From: Rubrivivax rivuli
GTDB lineage: Bacteria; Pseudomonadota; Gammaproteobacteria; Burkholderiales; Burkholderiaceae_C
Reading direction: 5' to 3'
Assembly (NCBI RefSeq): GCF_004016505.1
Contig: NZ_SACR01000005.1
Coordinates: 124,001-188,000, forward strand
DNA length: 64,000 bases
The notes beneath the pieces are model-generated. The model was not told the DNA's origin. It saw only the letters and a program-made list of their open reading frames with translations, and ran no database searches. Numbering within the stretch: the stretch's first letter is position 1; each line of letters starts with the position of its first letter. A program made the position numbers and the translations under genes. This document shows positions 1-7,943 of the stretch, one piece after another.

Positions 1-1357
1 GCTCGACCTGCGCAGCGGCCAGTGCTGCTTGCTCTTTGTGGCCACGCTGGCGCTCGATGGTCTCCAGTACCGTCTTCGTGTAGCCCCGTTGGTAGAGCGG
101 GAAGCTGGCGAAGGCCGCCTCGAAGCGGGCGTCATCTGGCCAGCCACGGTGGAGCAGGTAGGTTTCGAGGGCCTGAACAGGGTCCTTGGCGGCCGTATCG
201 ATGGCACGGACGAACATCTGGCCGTAGCCGCGTGAACTCTCAGAACAGATGAACCTGCGGATGATGAAACCCCGCAGCATGGTGATCGCTCTGGCGAGCG
301 CGGCCGAGTCGATTACCCCGTCAGCCCGCTTCTTGAACAGCGAGAGCAGCAGCGGATAGGTGGTGGAGCTTTCCAGAGCGTTGAGCCCAGCAAGAGCCGA
401 CGTGACATCTGAGTTCGTGTCTGCCTGCTTGCCGCCGATGGCAGCGTAGTGCCTGGCGTGAGCCAGCAGTTCATCGGTCAACGCCTGCGGCGAGAACCCA
501 GTGGCCTCGTACCTGGCCTCGAAGGTTGTGAAGGTGTCCTTCGGCTGGACGTACTTGCCGTCCATCATCAGCACGTCGCGGAAGAAGCGCGAAAAGGCCT
601 CTTCGTCCAGTCGCCCGTCGGCGGTCGTGAAGCGTGCTTCCAGCGGCGCCCATCTGTCCGAGTCGAACTCGTCCTGGTCGTCCGGCTTGACGTGCATGAA
701 CACGAAGTTGCGGATCAGATCGGAAGGGCCGAGCGGCACGCCTGTGGAGTTCAGGCTCTTGAAGATGTTGTAAGCGTTCTCGGCCTCCAGCGTCGCGCAC
801 ATGAACTCCAGGCGCTGGCACACCAGGTCGAAGATCGAGCGCAGGCCGTTGGCGTCGGCTTCTACAAGCTCCTTGAAGCGCTCCTCGAAGTAGTCGAGGG
901 CATCGGCCATACGCCCGGATGGCTCGCCCTTGCCCGTCACGATGGCGACGTAGTTCTTCTGGTCCTTCGCCTTCGGAAGCAGCCTGAAGTGCTCCTCGCC
1001 CTTCTTCCGCCCGTGGACGAGGTAGTCGCCGTTGATCTCGTCGGCCAGTTCCGTCTGACCCACAGATCGCGCGATGTTCCGCAGCGCGATCAACATGATC
1101 GAACTTGTGGTTAGCCGCTGCTGGCCGTCGACCATGTGGAAGCGGGTGTGCTGCCCAGGCTGCGCAAGGCCTGGCACGAACACCAGGAACCCCATGAAGT
1201 GGTTGCCGATCTTGGTAGGACCGGTCAGGTCGATGATGCTGCTCCAGAGCTTCTGCCACTGCGCCCGGTCCCAGCGGTAGTTGCGCTGGAAGACTGGTAT
1301 GACGTACTGACTCGGCGAGTACAGGATCTGGCCGAGTGTCTGGATGGACGGCTTCAC
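1..1357 (-). CDS. DUF262 (GmrS/type IV restriction-like) protein, C-terminus cut by window edge
   Basis: The frame is open from a GTG at 1357 to the left edge, giving 452 residues with no stop. The N-terminus has the DUF262 signatures PVFQRNYRW (residues 21-29) and DGQQR (77-81), the ParB/Srx-like nucleotide-binding motif seen in GmrS and related restriction NTPases. The GTG overlaps the hsdS stop (GTGA), so the gene is translationally coupled to the type I methylase genes. In this family a C-terminal DUF1524 HNH nuclease often follows; it would lie outside the window. Role as a modification-dependent or accessory restriction enzyme is inferred from family and context. Longer-looking open frames on the plus strand here are shadows. 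Confidence 0.85.
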   Translation of the reverse strand, partial: MKPSIQTLGQILYSPSQYVIPVFQRNYRWDRAQWQKLWSSIIDLTGPTKIGNHFMGFLVFVPGLAQPGQHTRFHMVDGQQRLTTSSIMLIALRNIARSVGQTELADEINGDYLVHGRKKGEEHFRLLPKAKDQKNYVAIVTGKGEPSGRMADALDYFEERFKELVEADANGLRSIFDLVCQRLEFMCATLEAENAYNIFKSLNSTGVPLGPSDLIRNFVFMHVKPDDQDEFDSDRWAPLEARFTTADGRLDEEAFSRFFRDVLMMDGKYVQPKDTFTTFEARYEATGFSPQALTDELLAHARHYAAIGGKQADTNSDVTSALAGLNALESSTTYPLLLSLFKKRADGVIDSAALARAITMLRGFIIRRFICSESSRGYGQMFVRAIDTAAKDPVQALETYLLHRGWPDDARFEAAFASFPLYQRGYTKTVLETIERQRGHKEQAALAAAQVE

Positions 1358-2631
1358 GCGATCATCTCCCTCAATTCTTCTTTGCATTCTGGCAGCCGCA
1401 GCTTGCCGTTGATCAGTCGGGGAAGCAGGGTGTCCCTGACTTCCGCGAGCAACTTCGCAGTCGCGATGTTCGCGTAGATTCGTTGGAACAACGGGCTGAC
1501 CAGATCATTGAATGCGTTGGCAATGTCGTCGCTAGGTATCGCAACCCTAAACGCTGCCACGTCGTGCCAACTCGTGCGCGGCATGCGCGCACCGTTCGAT
1601 AGCTGCGTGGTGTAGCTGATGAGCTCGTCGCTTGAGGCGTGCATCGCGACAAACCCAAGCCACTTTGGCTCGGTGGGACGAAGCACAAGGATGTCCGTCG
1701 AGCAGACGCCGCGGAAGGGGGCCAGTCCAACCTTATGGAAATACGGGCGCAGCTTTCCGAACAGCACGTCGTTCCGTTCGAACCAGAACTTTCCGCTCTC
1801 CAGTCCCGCGGCAGTGCCGGCGCTGTCGAGCGCAATGCACTTCCTCGGCATGTGTTCGAGGCCGATGTACGGTGTATCCGGAGGCATGTCGCCTGGCTTG
1901 GCTTGCCCGCGAGGATTTGCGCAGACATCTCCTAGCTTGCCGACCCTCCAACCAACTGGGATTGGGCCAATGGCAGAGCCCTCGAAGCTCGCAGGAAACA
2001 GCGTTCCAGTAGTCTCGTCCATGCTCTCCGGCTCACGGCCTTCGGCCTTTGCGCGCACGGGCTTATGGTCGATGAACCAACTCTTGAAGAGGGTTGTCGC
2101 GATCGCTTCGAGCGTTGCATTGGCTTGGCGCAGCAATCGAAGTCGATCATCTATGCCCTCACCGATGTCCGCGATGCTTTCCTGCTCCACGGGACTAGGG
2201 ACGCGCACGGGGAACGCAAGCAGTGCGTCGCTATTTAGCCGCCCGGTGCCGTGCCCTGCCGAGTCCACTCGCTCGTGCAACCTGTCGTGATTACCTATGA
2301 GCAAGTACGGCAGGAACCTTGGCGACAGTCCGTTCTTCGGAAGCACCGCCTTCACGTCCTGATTGAAGGTGCTGGGGCGTGTGACCCTGCAGATGGGCAC
2401 GCGCTTGTGGAGAGTCATGCCACGAGCCAGAAGGAGGATCGTTCCTTCAGGCACAAGGCGGGAAGCTGCTGCCAATCCAGCCTCAGTCAGATGGTCCTCT
2501 GAATCTTCGATCCAGAAATCTCCCATGTCCTTTGCGGAGATCCAAGGCGTGGTTCCGCCCCAAAAGTCCTGGTTCGCCTTCGACGGAGTGCTCCCCGATA
2601 CGAGGGTAACTACATCACCGAGTGGCTGCAT
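1354..2631 (-). CDS. hsdS: Type I restriction-modification specificity subunit HsdS
   Basis: This 425-residue protein should be the DNA-recognition subunit of a type I methyltransferase/restriction complex, binding two HsdM chains. It shows two target-recognition halves: the first opens with MQPLGDVVTLVSGSTP and the second with GWRVGKLGDVCANPRG near residue 230. Each is followed by a helical spacer (RQANATLEAIATTLFKSWF; AKLLAEVRDTLLPRLINGKL), the usual HsdS layout. I chose ATG 2631, one base after the hsdM stop, over upstream in-frame ATGs that lie inside hsdM. No hsdR is present; it may lie beyond the left edge, past the DUF262 gene. Confidence 0.93.
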   Translation of the reverse strand: MQPLGDVVTLVSGSTPSKANQDFWGGTTPWISAKDMGDFWIEDSEDHLTEAGLAAASRLVPEGTILLLARGMTLHKRVPICRVTRPSTFNQDVKAVLPKNGLSPRFLPYLLIGNHDRLHERVDSAGHGTGRLNSDALLAFPVRVPSPVEQESIADIGEGIDDRLRLLRQANATLEAIATTLFKSWFIDHKPVRAKAEGREPESMDETTGTLFPASFEGSAIGPIPVGWRVGKLGDVCANPRGQAKPGDMPPDTPYIGLEHMPRKCIALDSAGTAAGLESGKFWFERNDVLFGKLRPYFHKVGLAPFRGVCSTDILVLRPTEPKWLGFVAMHASSDELISYTTQLSNGARMPRTSWHDVAAFRVAIPSDDIANAFNDLVSPLFQRIYANIATAKLLAEVRDTLLPRLINGKLRLPECKEELREMIA

Positions 2632-2632
2632 G

Positions 2633-4234
2633 TCAGACGGCATAGCCCAGCGCCCCCAGCTTCTCGCGGATCTTGGCGTCCAACTCGGCACCTCTTGCCA
2701 ACTGCTCGGCCAGAAGAGCAGTCAGCCGATCCATCTTCTCAGTAAACGCCTCCTCGTCATCGTCCGCAACCTGAGCGCCTACATAGCGGCCAGGCGTCAT
2801 GACGTGGGCGTGCTGCCGAATCTCCTCCAGCCTCACCGATTTGCAGAACCCGGCTTCATCCGTGTAGGCCCCGCCGTCGGAGAAATCCGAGCCTCGCCAC
2901 CGGTGATAGGTAAGTGCGATCTTGTGAAGGTCTGCATCGGTGAACTCGACCTGCGTGCGGGAAATCCGTCCGGACACTGCCTTTCGGGCGTCTATGAAGA
3001 GGACCTGCTTTCGGCGATCGATCGATCCCCCCACGCCGGCACGCTTGGTAGCGGCCAGGAACCACAGGCAGGCGGGAATCTGGGTGTTAGAGAACAACTG
3101 AGGCGGAAGCGCAACCATGCACTCCACTACATCAGCCTCGACCATGGCCTTGCGAATGTCCCCTTCTCCTGACTGCTGCGAAGACATCGAGCCGTTTGCC
3201 AGCACGATGCCAGCTCGCCCGCGGCTCGATAGTCGAGCGAGCATGTGCTGCAGCCACGCGAAGTTCGCATTGCCCTCCGGGGGAGGGCCGTACACCCAGC
3301 GGGGGTCACCCTTCAGCTTGTCCCCATCCCAATCCTTGATGTTGAATGGCGGGTTGGCCAGGATGTAGTCGGCGCGTAGGGTCTTGTGCTGGTCGTTGGT
3401 GAAGGTCGACCCGTAGGTCTGGCCGATGTCGCCGTCCAGGCCGTGCACCGCGAGGTTCATGAGACACAGGCGCCGGGTCTGGGCCATCAGCTCTTGGCCG
3501 TGGATAGCGAGGTCGCCCTTCTTACCCAGCGTCTTCTGGTGCGCATCTTTGAAGCGGGCCGACTGTACGAACATGCCGCCAGAGCCACAGGCCGGGTCGT
3601 AGATGGTTCCCTTGAACGGCGCGAGGATCTCGACCAGCAGGTTGACGACGCTCTTGGGGGTGTAGAACTCGCCGGCCTTAGCACCTTCGGTCAACGCGAA
3701 CTCGCCAAGGAAGTATTCGTAGACCTCGCCGAAGACGTCAAGGCTGCCATGCTGCTCTGGGTCGAACTTGAGCCGAGCCACGATGCCCATCAGCTCACCG
3801 AGCTTTCCCTCGGCCAGCGCAAGCCGCGAGAACTCGCGGTAAAGGACACCCTTCAGCGACGCGTTCTCGGCCTCGATCTCTCCCATCGCCACATCCAGCT
3901 TCTGAGGAAGCTCGACATCGGTTGCTTGCTTGAGAAGGGCGGAGAAGTGAGCTGTGGGCGGGACCCAGAACACGTTGTCCTGGTCGTAGAAGGTCTTGTC
4001 AGCCGTGAAGGTGGGCTCGATCTCGGCGCGCGTTGCTGCGTCGTCGACGTACAGGTCCGACTTCGGATCTGCGAGGCGGCGCCGGATCACAGCTGCTTGC
4101 GCGTCGAACATGTCGGACACGTACTTCAGGAACACGAGGCCGAGCACGGGGTATTTGTACTCGGCCGCCGACACCGAGCCGCGCAGCTTGTTCGCGGCGT
4201 CCCAGAGTGTCCTCTTCAGTTCTTCGTTCGTCAT
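2633..4234 (-). CDS. hsdM: Type I restriction-modification N6-adenine methyltransferase HsdM
   Basis: The 533-residue protein has an HsdM N-terminal helical domain (LRGSVSAAEYKYPVLGLVFLK), then the SAM-binding motif DPACGSGGMF near residue 220 and the catalytic motif NPPF near residue 297, which marks an N6-adenine methylase. Length is typical of the family. It would methylate the site chosen by HsdS and protect host DNA. The gene lies 16 bp downstream of the resolvase gene and 1 bp upstream of hsdS, so the resolvase-hsdM-hsdS-DUF262 block is probably one transcript. Start ATG 4234 is the only sensible one. Confidence 0.96.
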   Translation of the reverse strand: MTNEELKRTLWDAANKLRGSVSAAEYKYPVLGLVFLKYVSDMFDAQAAVIRRRLADPKSDLYVDDAATRAEIEPTFTADKTFYDQDNVFWVPPTAHFSALLKQATDVELPQKLDVAMGEIEAENASLKGVLYREFSRLALAEGKLGELMGIVARLKFDPEQHGSLDVFGEVYEYFLGEFALTEGAKAGEFYTPKSVVNLLVEILAPFKGTIYDPACGSGGMFVQSARFKDAHQKTLGKKGDLAIHGQELMAQTRRLCLMNLAVHGLDGDIGQTYGSTFTNDQHKTLRADYILANPPFNIKDWDGDKLKGDPRWVYGPPPEGNANFAWLQHMLARLSSRGRAGIVLANGSMSSQQSGEGDIRKAMVEADVVECMVALPPQLFSNTQIPACLWFLAATKRAGVGGSIDRRKQVLFIDARKAVSGRISRTQVEFTDADLHKIALTYHRWRGSDFSDGGAYTDEAGFCKSVRLEEIRQHAHVMTPGRYVGAQVADDDEEAFTEKMDRLTALLAEQLARGAELDAKIREKLGALGYAV

Positions 4235-4250
4235 GTGCTCCCTCTGGTTC

Positions 4251-4847
4251 TTAGGCCTGCTCGGGCTTGGCGCCGGCGAGCAGTGGGTCTTGGATGCCGG
4301 CGCGTTCGAACGCGGCGTTCAGCGTTGCGCGGGTGACGCCGAAGTGGCGTGCTACTTCTGTCTTGGTGATGTTCGGGTCCGACAGCATCGCCGCGGCCTT
4401 CCGTACGTCGGCCGTCGTGAGCTGAGGCTTGCGGCCACCCTTGCGTCCACGTGCACGGGCAGCGGCCAGGCCAGCGACGGTGCGCTCGCGGATCAGGCTG
4501 TGCTCGAACTCCGCGAGGGCGCCGAAGATGTGGAAGACGAGCCGGCCGCCAGAGCTGGTGGTGTCGATCGACTCAGTGAGCGACTTGAAGCCCACATGCC
4601 GGCTCTCAAGGTCGTGGACGATCTCGACCAGGTCCTTCAGTGACCTCGCCAGCCGATCGAGCTTCCACACCACCAGGGTGTCGCCCTTGCGCAGCGTGCG
4701 CAGGCACGCGGTCAGTTCGGGTCGCTCACGCACCACGCCTGTCGCCTTCTCATGGAACACCTCTTCGCAGCCAGCGGTGGTGAGCGCGTCGAGCTGGAGT
4801 TGCGGGTTCTGGTCTTGGGTGCTGACTCGGGCGTATCCGATGATCAT
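4251..4847 (-). CDS. Serine recombinase (resolvase/invertase family)
   Basis: A full-length small serine recombinase of 198 residues. The N-terminal catalytic domain has YARVST with the nucleophile Ser9 and the WKLDRLARS motif (Arg65 and Arg68). The region FHIFGALAEFEHSLIRERT is the usual dimer/E helix. The C-terminal part (VARHFGVTRATLNAAF) is a Hin-type helix-turn-helix. It catalyses site-specific strand exchange and may have mobilised or resolved part of the island. ATG 4847 has AAAGG eight bases upstream, so I prefer it to the TTG at 4850. No transposase is present nearby, so it is not clearly part of a Tn3-type transposon. Confidence 0.93.
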   Translation of the reverse strand: MIIGYARVSTQDQNPQLQLDALTTAGCEEVFHEKATGVVRERPELTACLRTLRKGDTLVVWKLDRLARSLKDLVEIVHDLESRHVGFKSLTESIDTTSSGGRLVFHIFGALAEFEHSLIRERTVAGLAAARARGRKGGRKPQLTTADVRKAAAMLSDPNITKTEVARHFGVTRATLNAAFERAGIQDPLLAGAKPEQA

Positions 4848-4849
4848 CA

Positions 4850-4870
4850 AACGTACCTTTGAAGTACGTT
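4850..4870. promoter_or_regulatory. Inverted repeat at the resolvase start (possible operator or res subsite)
   Basis: Arms AACGTAC (4850-4856) and GTACGTT (4864-4870) form a perfect 7-bp inverted repeat with a 7-bp spacer, and a third GTAC lies at 4878-4881. The repeat overlaps the resolvase ribosome-binding region, so it could serve in autoregulation or as part of a recombination site. Function is inferred from position only. Confidence 0.45.
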
Positions 4871-5115
4871 GATTACTGTACGGGTTCTTCGCCGTTGAAA
4901 CAAGGCTCCAGCGGCGATTTCGCGGGTACTGGCCGGACGATCAAGAAACGGTCGTTTGTTGACCGCGTAGCCAGCCGGTATCTACGAGCGCCCCGCTTGA
5001 CGGTGGCCCGGACATCGCTTCTCACTGCGGACGATGACGAGGCCTAACTTGGAGCCAGGGCCGGCATTTGTTGTGAATGATGAAGCCGCGGCGAAGCGCT
5101 TATTCGATAGAGCCA

Positions 5116-5931
5116 TCAGGTACTACTTGGGCCAGTTTCTCGAACCAGCCGGCAGCGCACCAACTTCGCCCGACGCAAGCCCCGCCTGGACTTCATCGAC
5201 GGGAACATGACGCCGAATCGCGTCTGACAACGGTAGGGATCAGCATCAGGAACGACGTACGCATTCGTGTTCGTCAGGTATCCCACGGGGAACCCAAAAG
5301 TGTTGTCCCGGGCAAGCCTGCCCGGCGAGGTGTCCTCGGCGCAATAGATAACCGCAGCAGACTCGTGGAGATAGCCTCCCTCCATGAAACACTGGATGAC
5401 AAACTCTGAGCAAAAGTAGGCCGATTTCGAGGCTCGCGGCTTGGACGATCCCGCGAAGTAGCCGTCCAAAAGTGCCAGCTGATTTTTCTCCCTGGCACGA
5501 CCGCGTTTCTCCACCCGCAGAGCCTTGAATGCTCGATACCGCGTTCTGCCAAGTTGTCGTGCAATGAACCGCCGAAGTCGGAGAACCGACGAATCCTGCC
5601 AAGCGTCTGGGTGCCTGAGTACGGTAACGTGGCCATAGCGTGCGACGAGGTCAGAGATCGCAGTGCGCCGCAGCGACTTCTTCGTCAACATGTCCAGTCC
5701 GAAGCCGACCTCGGCAGCGTACGCGGGCGTCTCTGACATCAAGATCGCCGCGTGGACGTATTTGCTGCCAGTGGCTGATTGGATGCGACGCTGCGCAAAG
5801 TCAGGGTGCTCTGGCCAGCACAACAGGACATCTCCGACCTTGAGGTCAGAAACTGAGATTAACCCGGGCCGCTGCTGCGATGCAGCATGTGCAGAAAGGT
5901 AGCCGGGATGAAGTGGGAAGCTTGGTGGCAT
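5116..5931 (-). CDS. Permuted papain-fold (NlpC/P60, YiiX/C92-like) hydrolase
   Basis: The 271-residue protein has the layout of circularly permuted NlpC/P60 enzymes. There is an early KVGDVLLCW strand, then His60 in KYVHAAILM, and a late Cys174 in YFCSEFVIQCF. In this family His and Cys form the catalytic pair and act on amide or thioester bonds in lipids or cell-wall peptides. No signal peptide is obvious, so it probably acts in the cytoplasm. It is the last gene of the six-gene operon starting at the UmuD-like gene and begins 9 bp after the preceding stop. Substrate is unknown. A second, divergent enzyme of this fold lies at 10677-11309. Confidence 0.7.
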   Translation of the reverse strand: MPPSFPLHPGYLSAHAASQQRPGLISVSDLKVGDVLLCWPEHPDFAQRRIQSATGSKYVHAAILMSETPAYAAEVGFGLDMLTKKSLRRTAISDLVARYGHVTVLRHPDAWQDSSVLRLRRFIARQLGRTRYRAFKALRVEKRGRAREKNQLALLDGYFAGSSKPRASKSAYFCSEFVIQCFMEGGYLHESAAVIYCAEDTSPGRLARDNTFGFPVGYLTNTNAYVVPDADPYRCQTRFGVMFPSMKSRRGLRRAKLVRCRLVRETGPSST

Positions 5932-5940
5932 TGGCTCGTC

Positions 5941-6717
5941 CTACAGCGTGCTCTCGTGATCAGCGTATCGCTTCATCAGGTACCAGCACATGCTCAGCGC
6001 CATAGATCGCCCAAGCCTGCATGCCTCCTCCTCAGTGAGGCCGATGGGTCTGTGCGCGCCGGGGCTCAGAAACGCATAGACGCCGGCCAGCCCGCGCTCT
6101 TCCTCTGCGGTGAAGAAGTCCTGCTTCCGAAGGTGCGCAACAATTGAGCCCCATTTTGTTGGGTCATACGCCAACGGATCGGAATGGAAGCGGCGACAAG
6201 CGATCTCGCGAGCGATCGCCTCCAGCGCGACCCGAGCATTGGTCAGGCAGGCGTTGTAGTCGGGTGGATTGCGACGGAACGATTCGGCAGAGTCGTTCAA
6301 CTTGCTGACGATGTCGCCACCAGGATCGAGGTCTGTCGATTTGATTCCAGCGACCAGATCGTCTTCTATCGGCGCCGAATCCGAAATTGAAGGATCGATG
6401 GGAACCAACTCTCGCTCACGAATCAAGAAGCCATCGAGCAGTAGACAGCGCTTCAAGTCGTCGTACCGTTCGGTGAATCTGTAGCGTGGCTTGACTTGGT
6501 TCGACAAATCGCCGTTCGTGCGCACGACCTCGTCTAGAACAGAGAGGCAGCCGGCGAGTTGAGCCTGGTCGCGGAGCGCGTTGTTGATGTCGAACAGTTC
6601 CCTGCCGGTTTCGATGCTGATTCGCAGTCCGTGCTTCGATAGAAGGACCACTGCCGTCTGGCTTGGGAACAGAAAAAGCAGTTGGGCAAGCGATGCAAGT
6701 GTTCGGGTTGATGGCAT
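5941..6717 (-). CDS. Unknown protein, possible abortive-infection/HEPN-like helical C-terminus
   Basis: A 258-residue protein that I do not recognise with certainty. The N-terminal part is hydrophobic and helical (TLASLAQLLFLFPSQTAVVLL). The C-terminal 110 residues (from NACLTNARVALEAIAREIA to RLGRSMALSMCWYLMKRY) are a helical block with the phrase LSPGAHRPIGLTEEEA. That block is loosely like the C-terminal domains of abortive-infection proteins. The start at ATG 6717 sits 13 bp after the second TcmP stop; upstream in-frame residues overlap that gene and are poorly coding-like. Operon membership suggests it works with the DUF5131/TcmP set, perhaps as an effector or sensor, but that is inference. 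Confidence 0.7.
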   Translation of the reverse strand: MPSTRTLASLAQLLFLFPSQTAVVLLSKHGLRISIETGRELFDINNALRDQAQLAGCLSVLDEVVRTNGDLSNQVKPRYRFTERYDDLKRCLLLDGFLIRERELVPIDPSISDSAPIEDDLVAGIKSTDLDPGGDIVSKLNDSAESFRRNPPDYNACLTNARVALEAIAREIACRRFHSDPLAYDPTKWGSIVAHLRKQDFFTAEEERGLAGVYAFLSPGAHRPIGLTEEEACRLGRSMALSMCWYLMKRYADHESTL

Positions 6718-6730
6718 GGATGGGTCTGCG

Positions 6731-7912
6731 CTATGTGAGTTGCAGGCGCTCGGCCTTGTCGAAGTGCAGCGGTTTCGATCGCCTCTTCGAAGCATCGGCA
6801 TCCAGGTTGCGCACCGCCCCAGCCTTCACGAGGCGCACCAGCGAGCTTTGCAGGTCACCTGGAAGCCAGTTTGTGGTCTCAAGGATTTCTGCAAAATCGG
6901 ACGTAGCGATCCGCCGTTCACCGGTTGAAAGATACCGCCGCCAGAAGGCATCGACCTCATCGGGGCTGCGGCGACCGTCGTTCTGCTCGGGCTTCGGGTC
7001 AGCGCCGAACATGTCCGTGACGCCGGTCTTTTGCTGGCGGGCGTCGATCTGCTTCGCGGCACGAACCTGCCTTTGGACCAGGTCAACGCGCTCAGAGATG
7101 TCCATGAACTCGACGATGCCCGTTGGATGGCAGGTCACATACACGAGGTGGTACTTTGTGCGTTGATGCAGCGGATCAAGCACGGTGACGTAGGCAGACC
7201 TCGGGCGGTACTCGGGACGACTGGTTGGGACGCACCCCTTGAGACTTGTGCGATACGCGTTGACGAGAGCCTGCTCACGCTCAGAAGGCTGAAGACCATC
7301 GAGGTTGACCGACGAACCGAGCAGCTTCGTCATCGCATCCTGCCAGTCGGCCATCGACGCCGTGCGGTTGATGAAGTTGTAGGCGAAGTTGATCAGGAAC
7401 TCTGATCGTGGGCGTTGGAGTAATGGCCTCATCGTCGCGATGACGATGTCCTTCCACCCCTTCGGATCAATGAAGAAGAAGGTGAATGCAGTGGTTCCGC
7501 ACCACGTCAGAATGCCGTCCCGAAGGTCCACGAAATCACCGCGCAGACATGCATGGGCAACTGTGGGCGGCGCCTTCGTCGAGAGGAATGCAGACAGCCG
7601 GTCGAACGCGGTCTTGTCCTTCTCGATGTACAGAGCGCGCATCGTTGCGTCGACCCCGAGCGTTGCGAGTTTCTCTTTGCAAGCGGCCAGCGTCTTGAGC
7701 GACAGCGAAATCGACGTGCCGTCCAAGTCCTCGCTTGGTGCGCCCCACGGCCCTGCGAAGCAATCCACAAAGCAGATTTCGGTTCGGCGTGCCTTCTTTG
7801 CGCTCATGCCGATGATCAGGACCAGCTTCTCCAGGTAGCTCTTCAGCAGCGCATGCTTCACCATGGCTTGCTCGCGGCCTTCGTAGGTCTCCGGAATAAT
7901 TGACGTGGCCAC
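6731..7912 (-). CDS. tcmP: Three-Cys-motif partner protein TcmP (second copy)
   Basis: The 393-residue protein has a Rossmann methyltransferase-like core. DCFAGPWG (residues 50-57) fits SAM motif I, ALYIEKD (93-99) fits the acidic motif II, and FFFIDPKGW (145-153) fits the motif IV position. This matches the TcmP family, known to be encoded beside DUF5131 three-cysteine proteins, as here. Enzymatic activity has not been settled for the family as far as I know. GTG 7912 is the chosen start: AGGAG lies eight bases upstream, and the frame before it runs back into the other tcmP copy. It has diverged strongly from the upstream copy, so the two probably have distinct roles. Confidence 0.82.
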   Translation of the reverse strand: MATSIIPETYEGREQAMVKHALLKSYLEKLVLIIGMSAKKARRTEICFVDCFAGPWGAPSEDLDGTSISLSLKTLAACKEKLATLGVDATMRALYIEKDKTAFDRLSAFLSTKAPPTVAHACLRGDFVDLRDGILTWCGTTAFTFFFIDPKGWKDIVIATMRPLLQRPRSEFLINFAYNFINRTASMADWQDAMTKLLGSSVNLDGLQPSEREQALVNAYRTSLKGCVPTSRPEYRPRSAYVTVLDPLHQRTKYHLVYVTCHPTGIVEFMDISERVDLVQRQVRAAKQIDARQQKTGVTDMFGADPKPEQNDGRRSPDEVDAFWRRYLSTGERRIATSDFAEILETTNWLPGDLQSSLVRLVKAGAVRNLDADASKRRSKPLHFDKAERLQLT

Positions 7913-7943
7913 GCTACGGTCTCCTGATCTGGATGTCTGTGAT

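Noticed and set aside
449..1259. Open frames on both strands near the left edge
   Set aside because: They overlap the real DUF262 frame, which has family motifs and runs off the edge.
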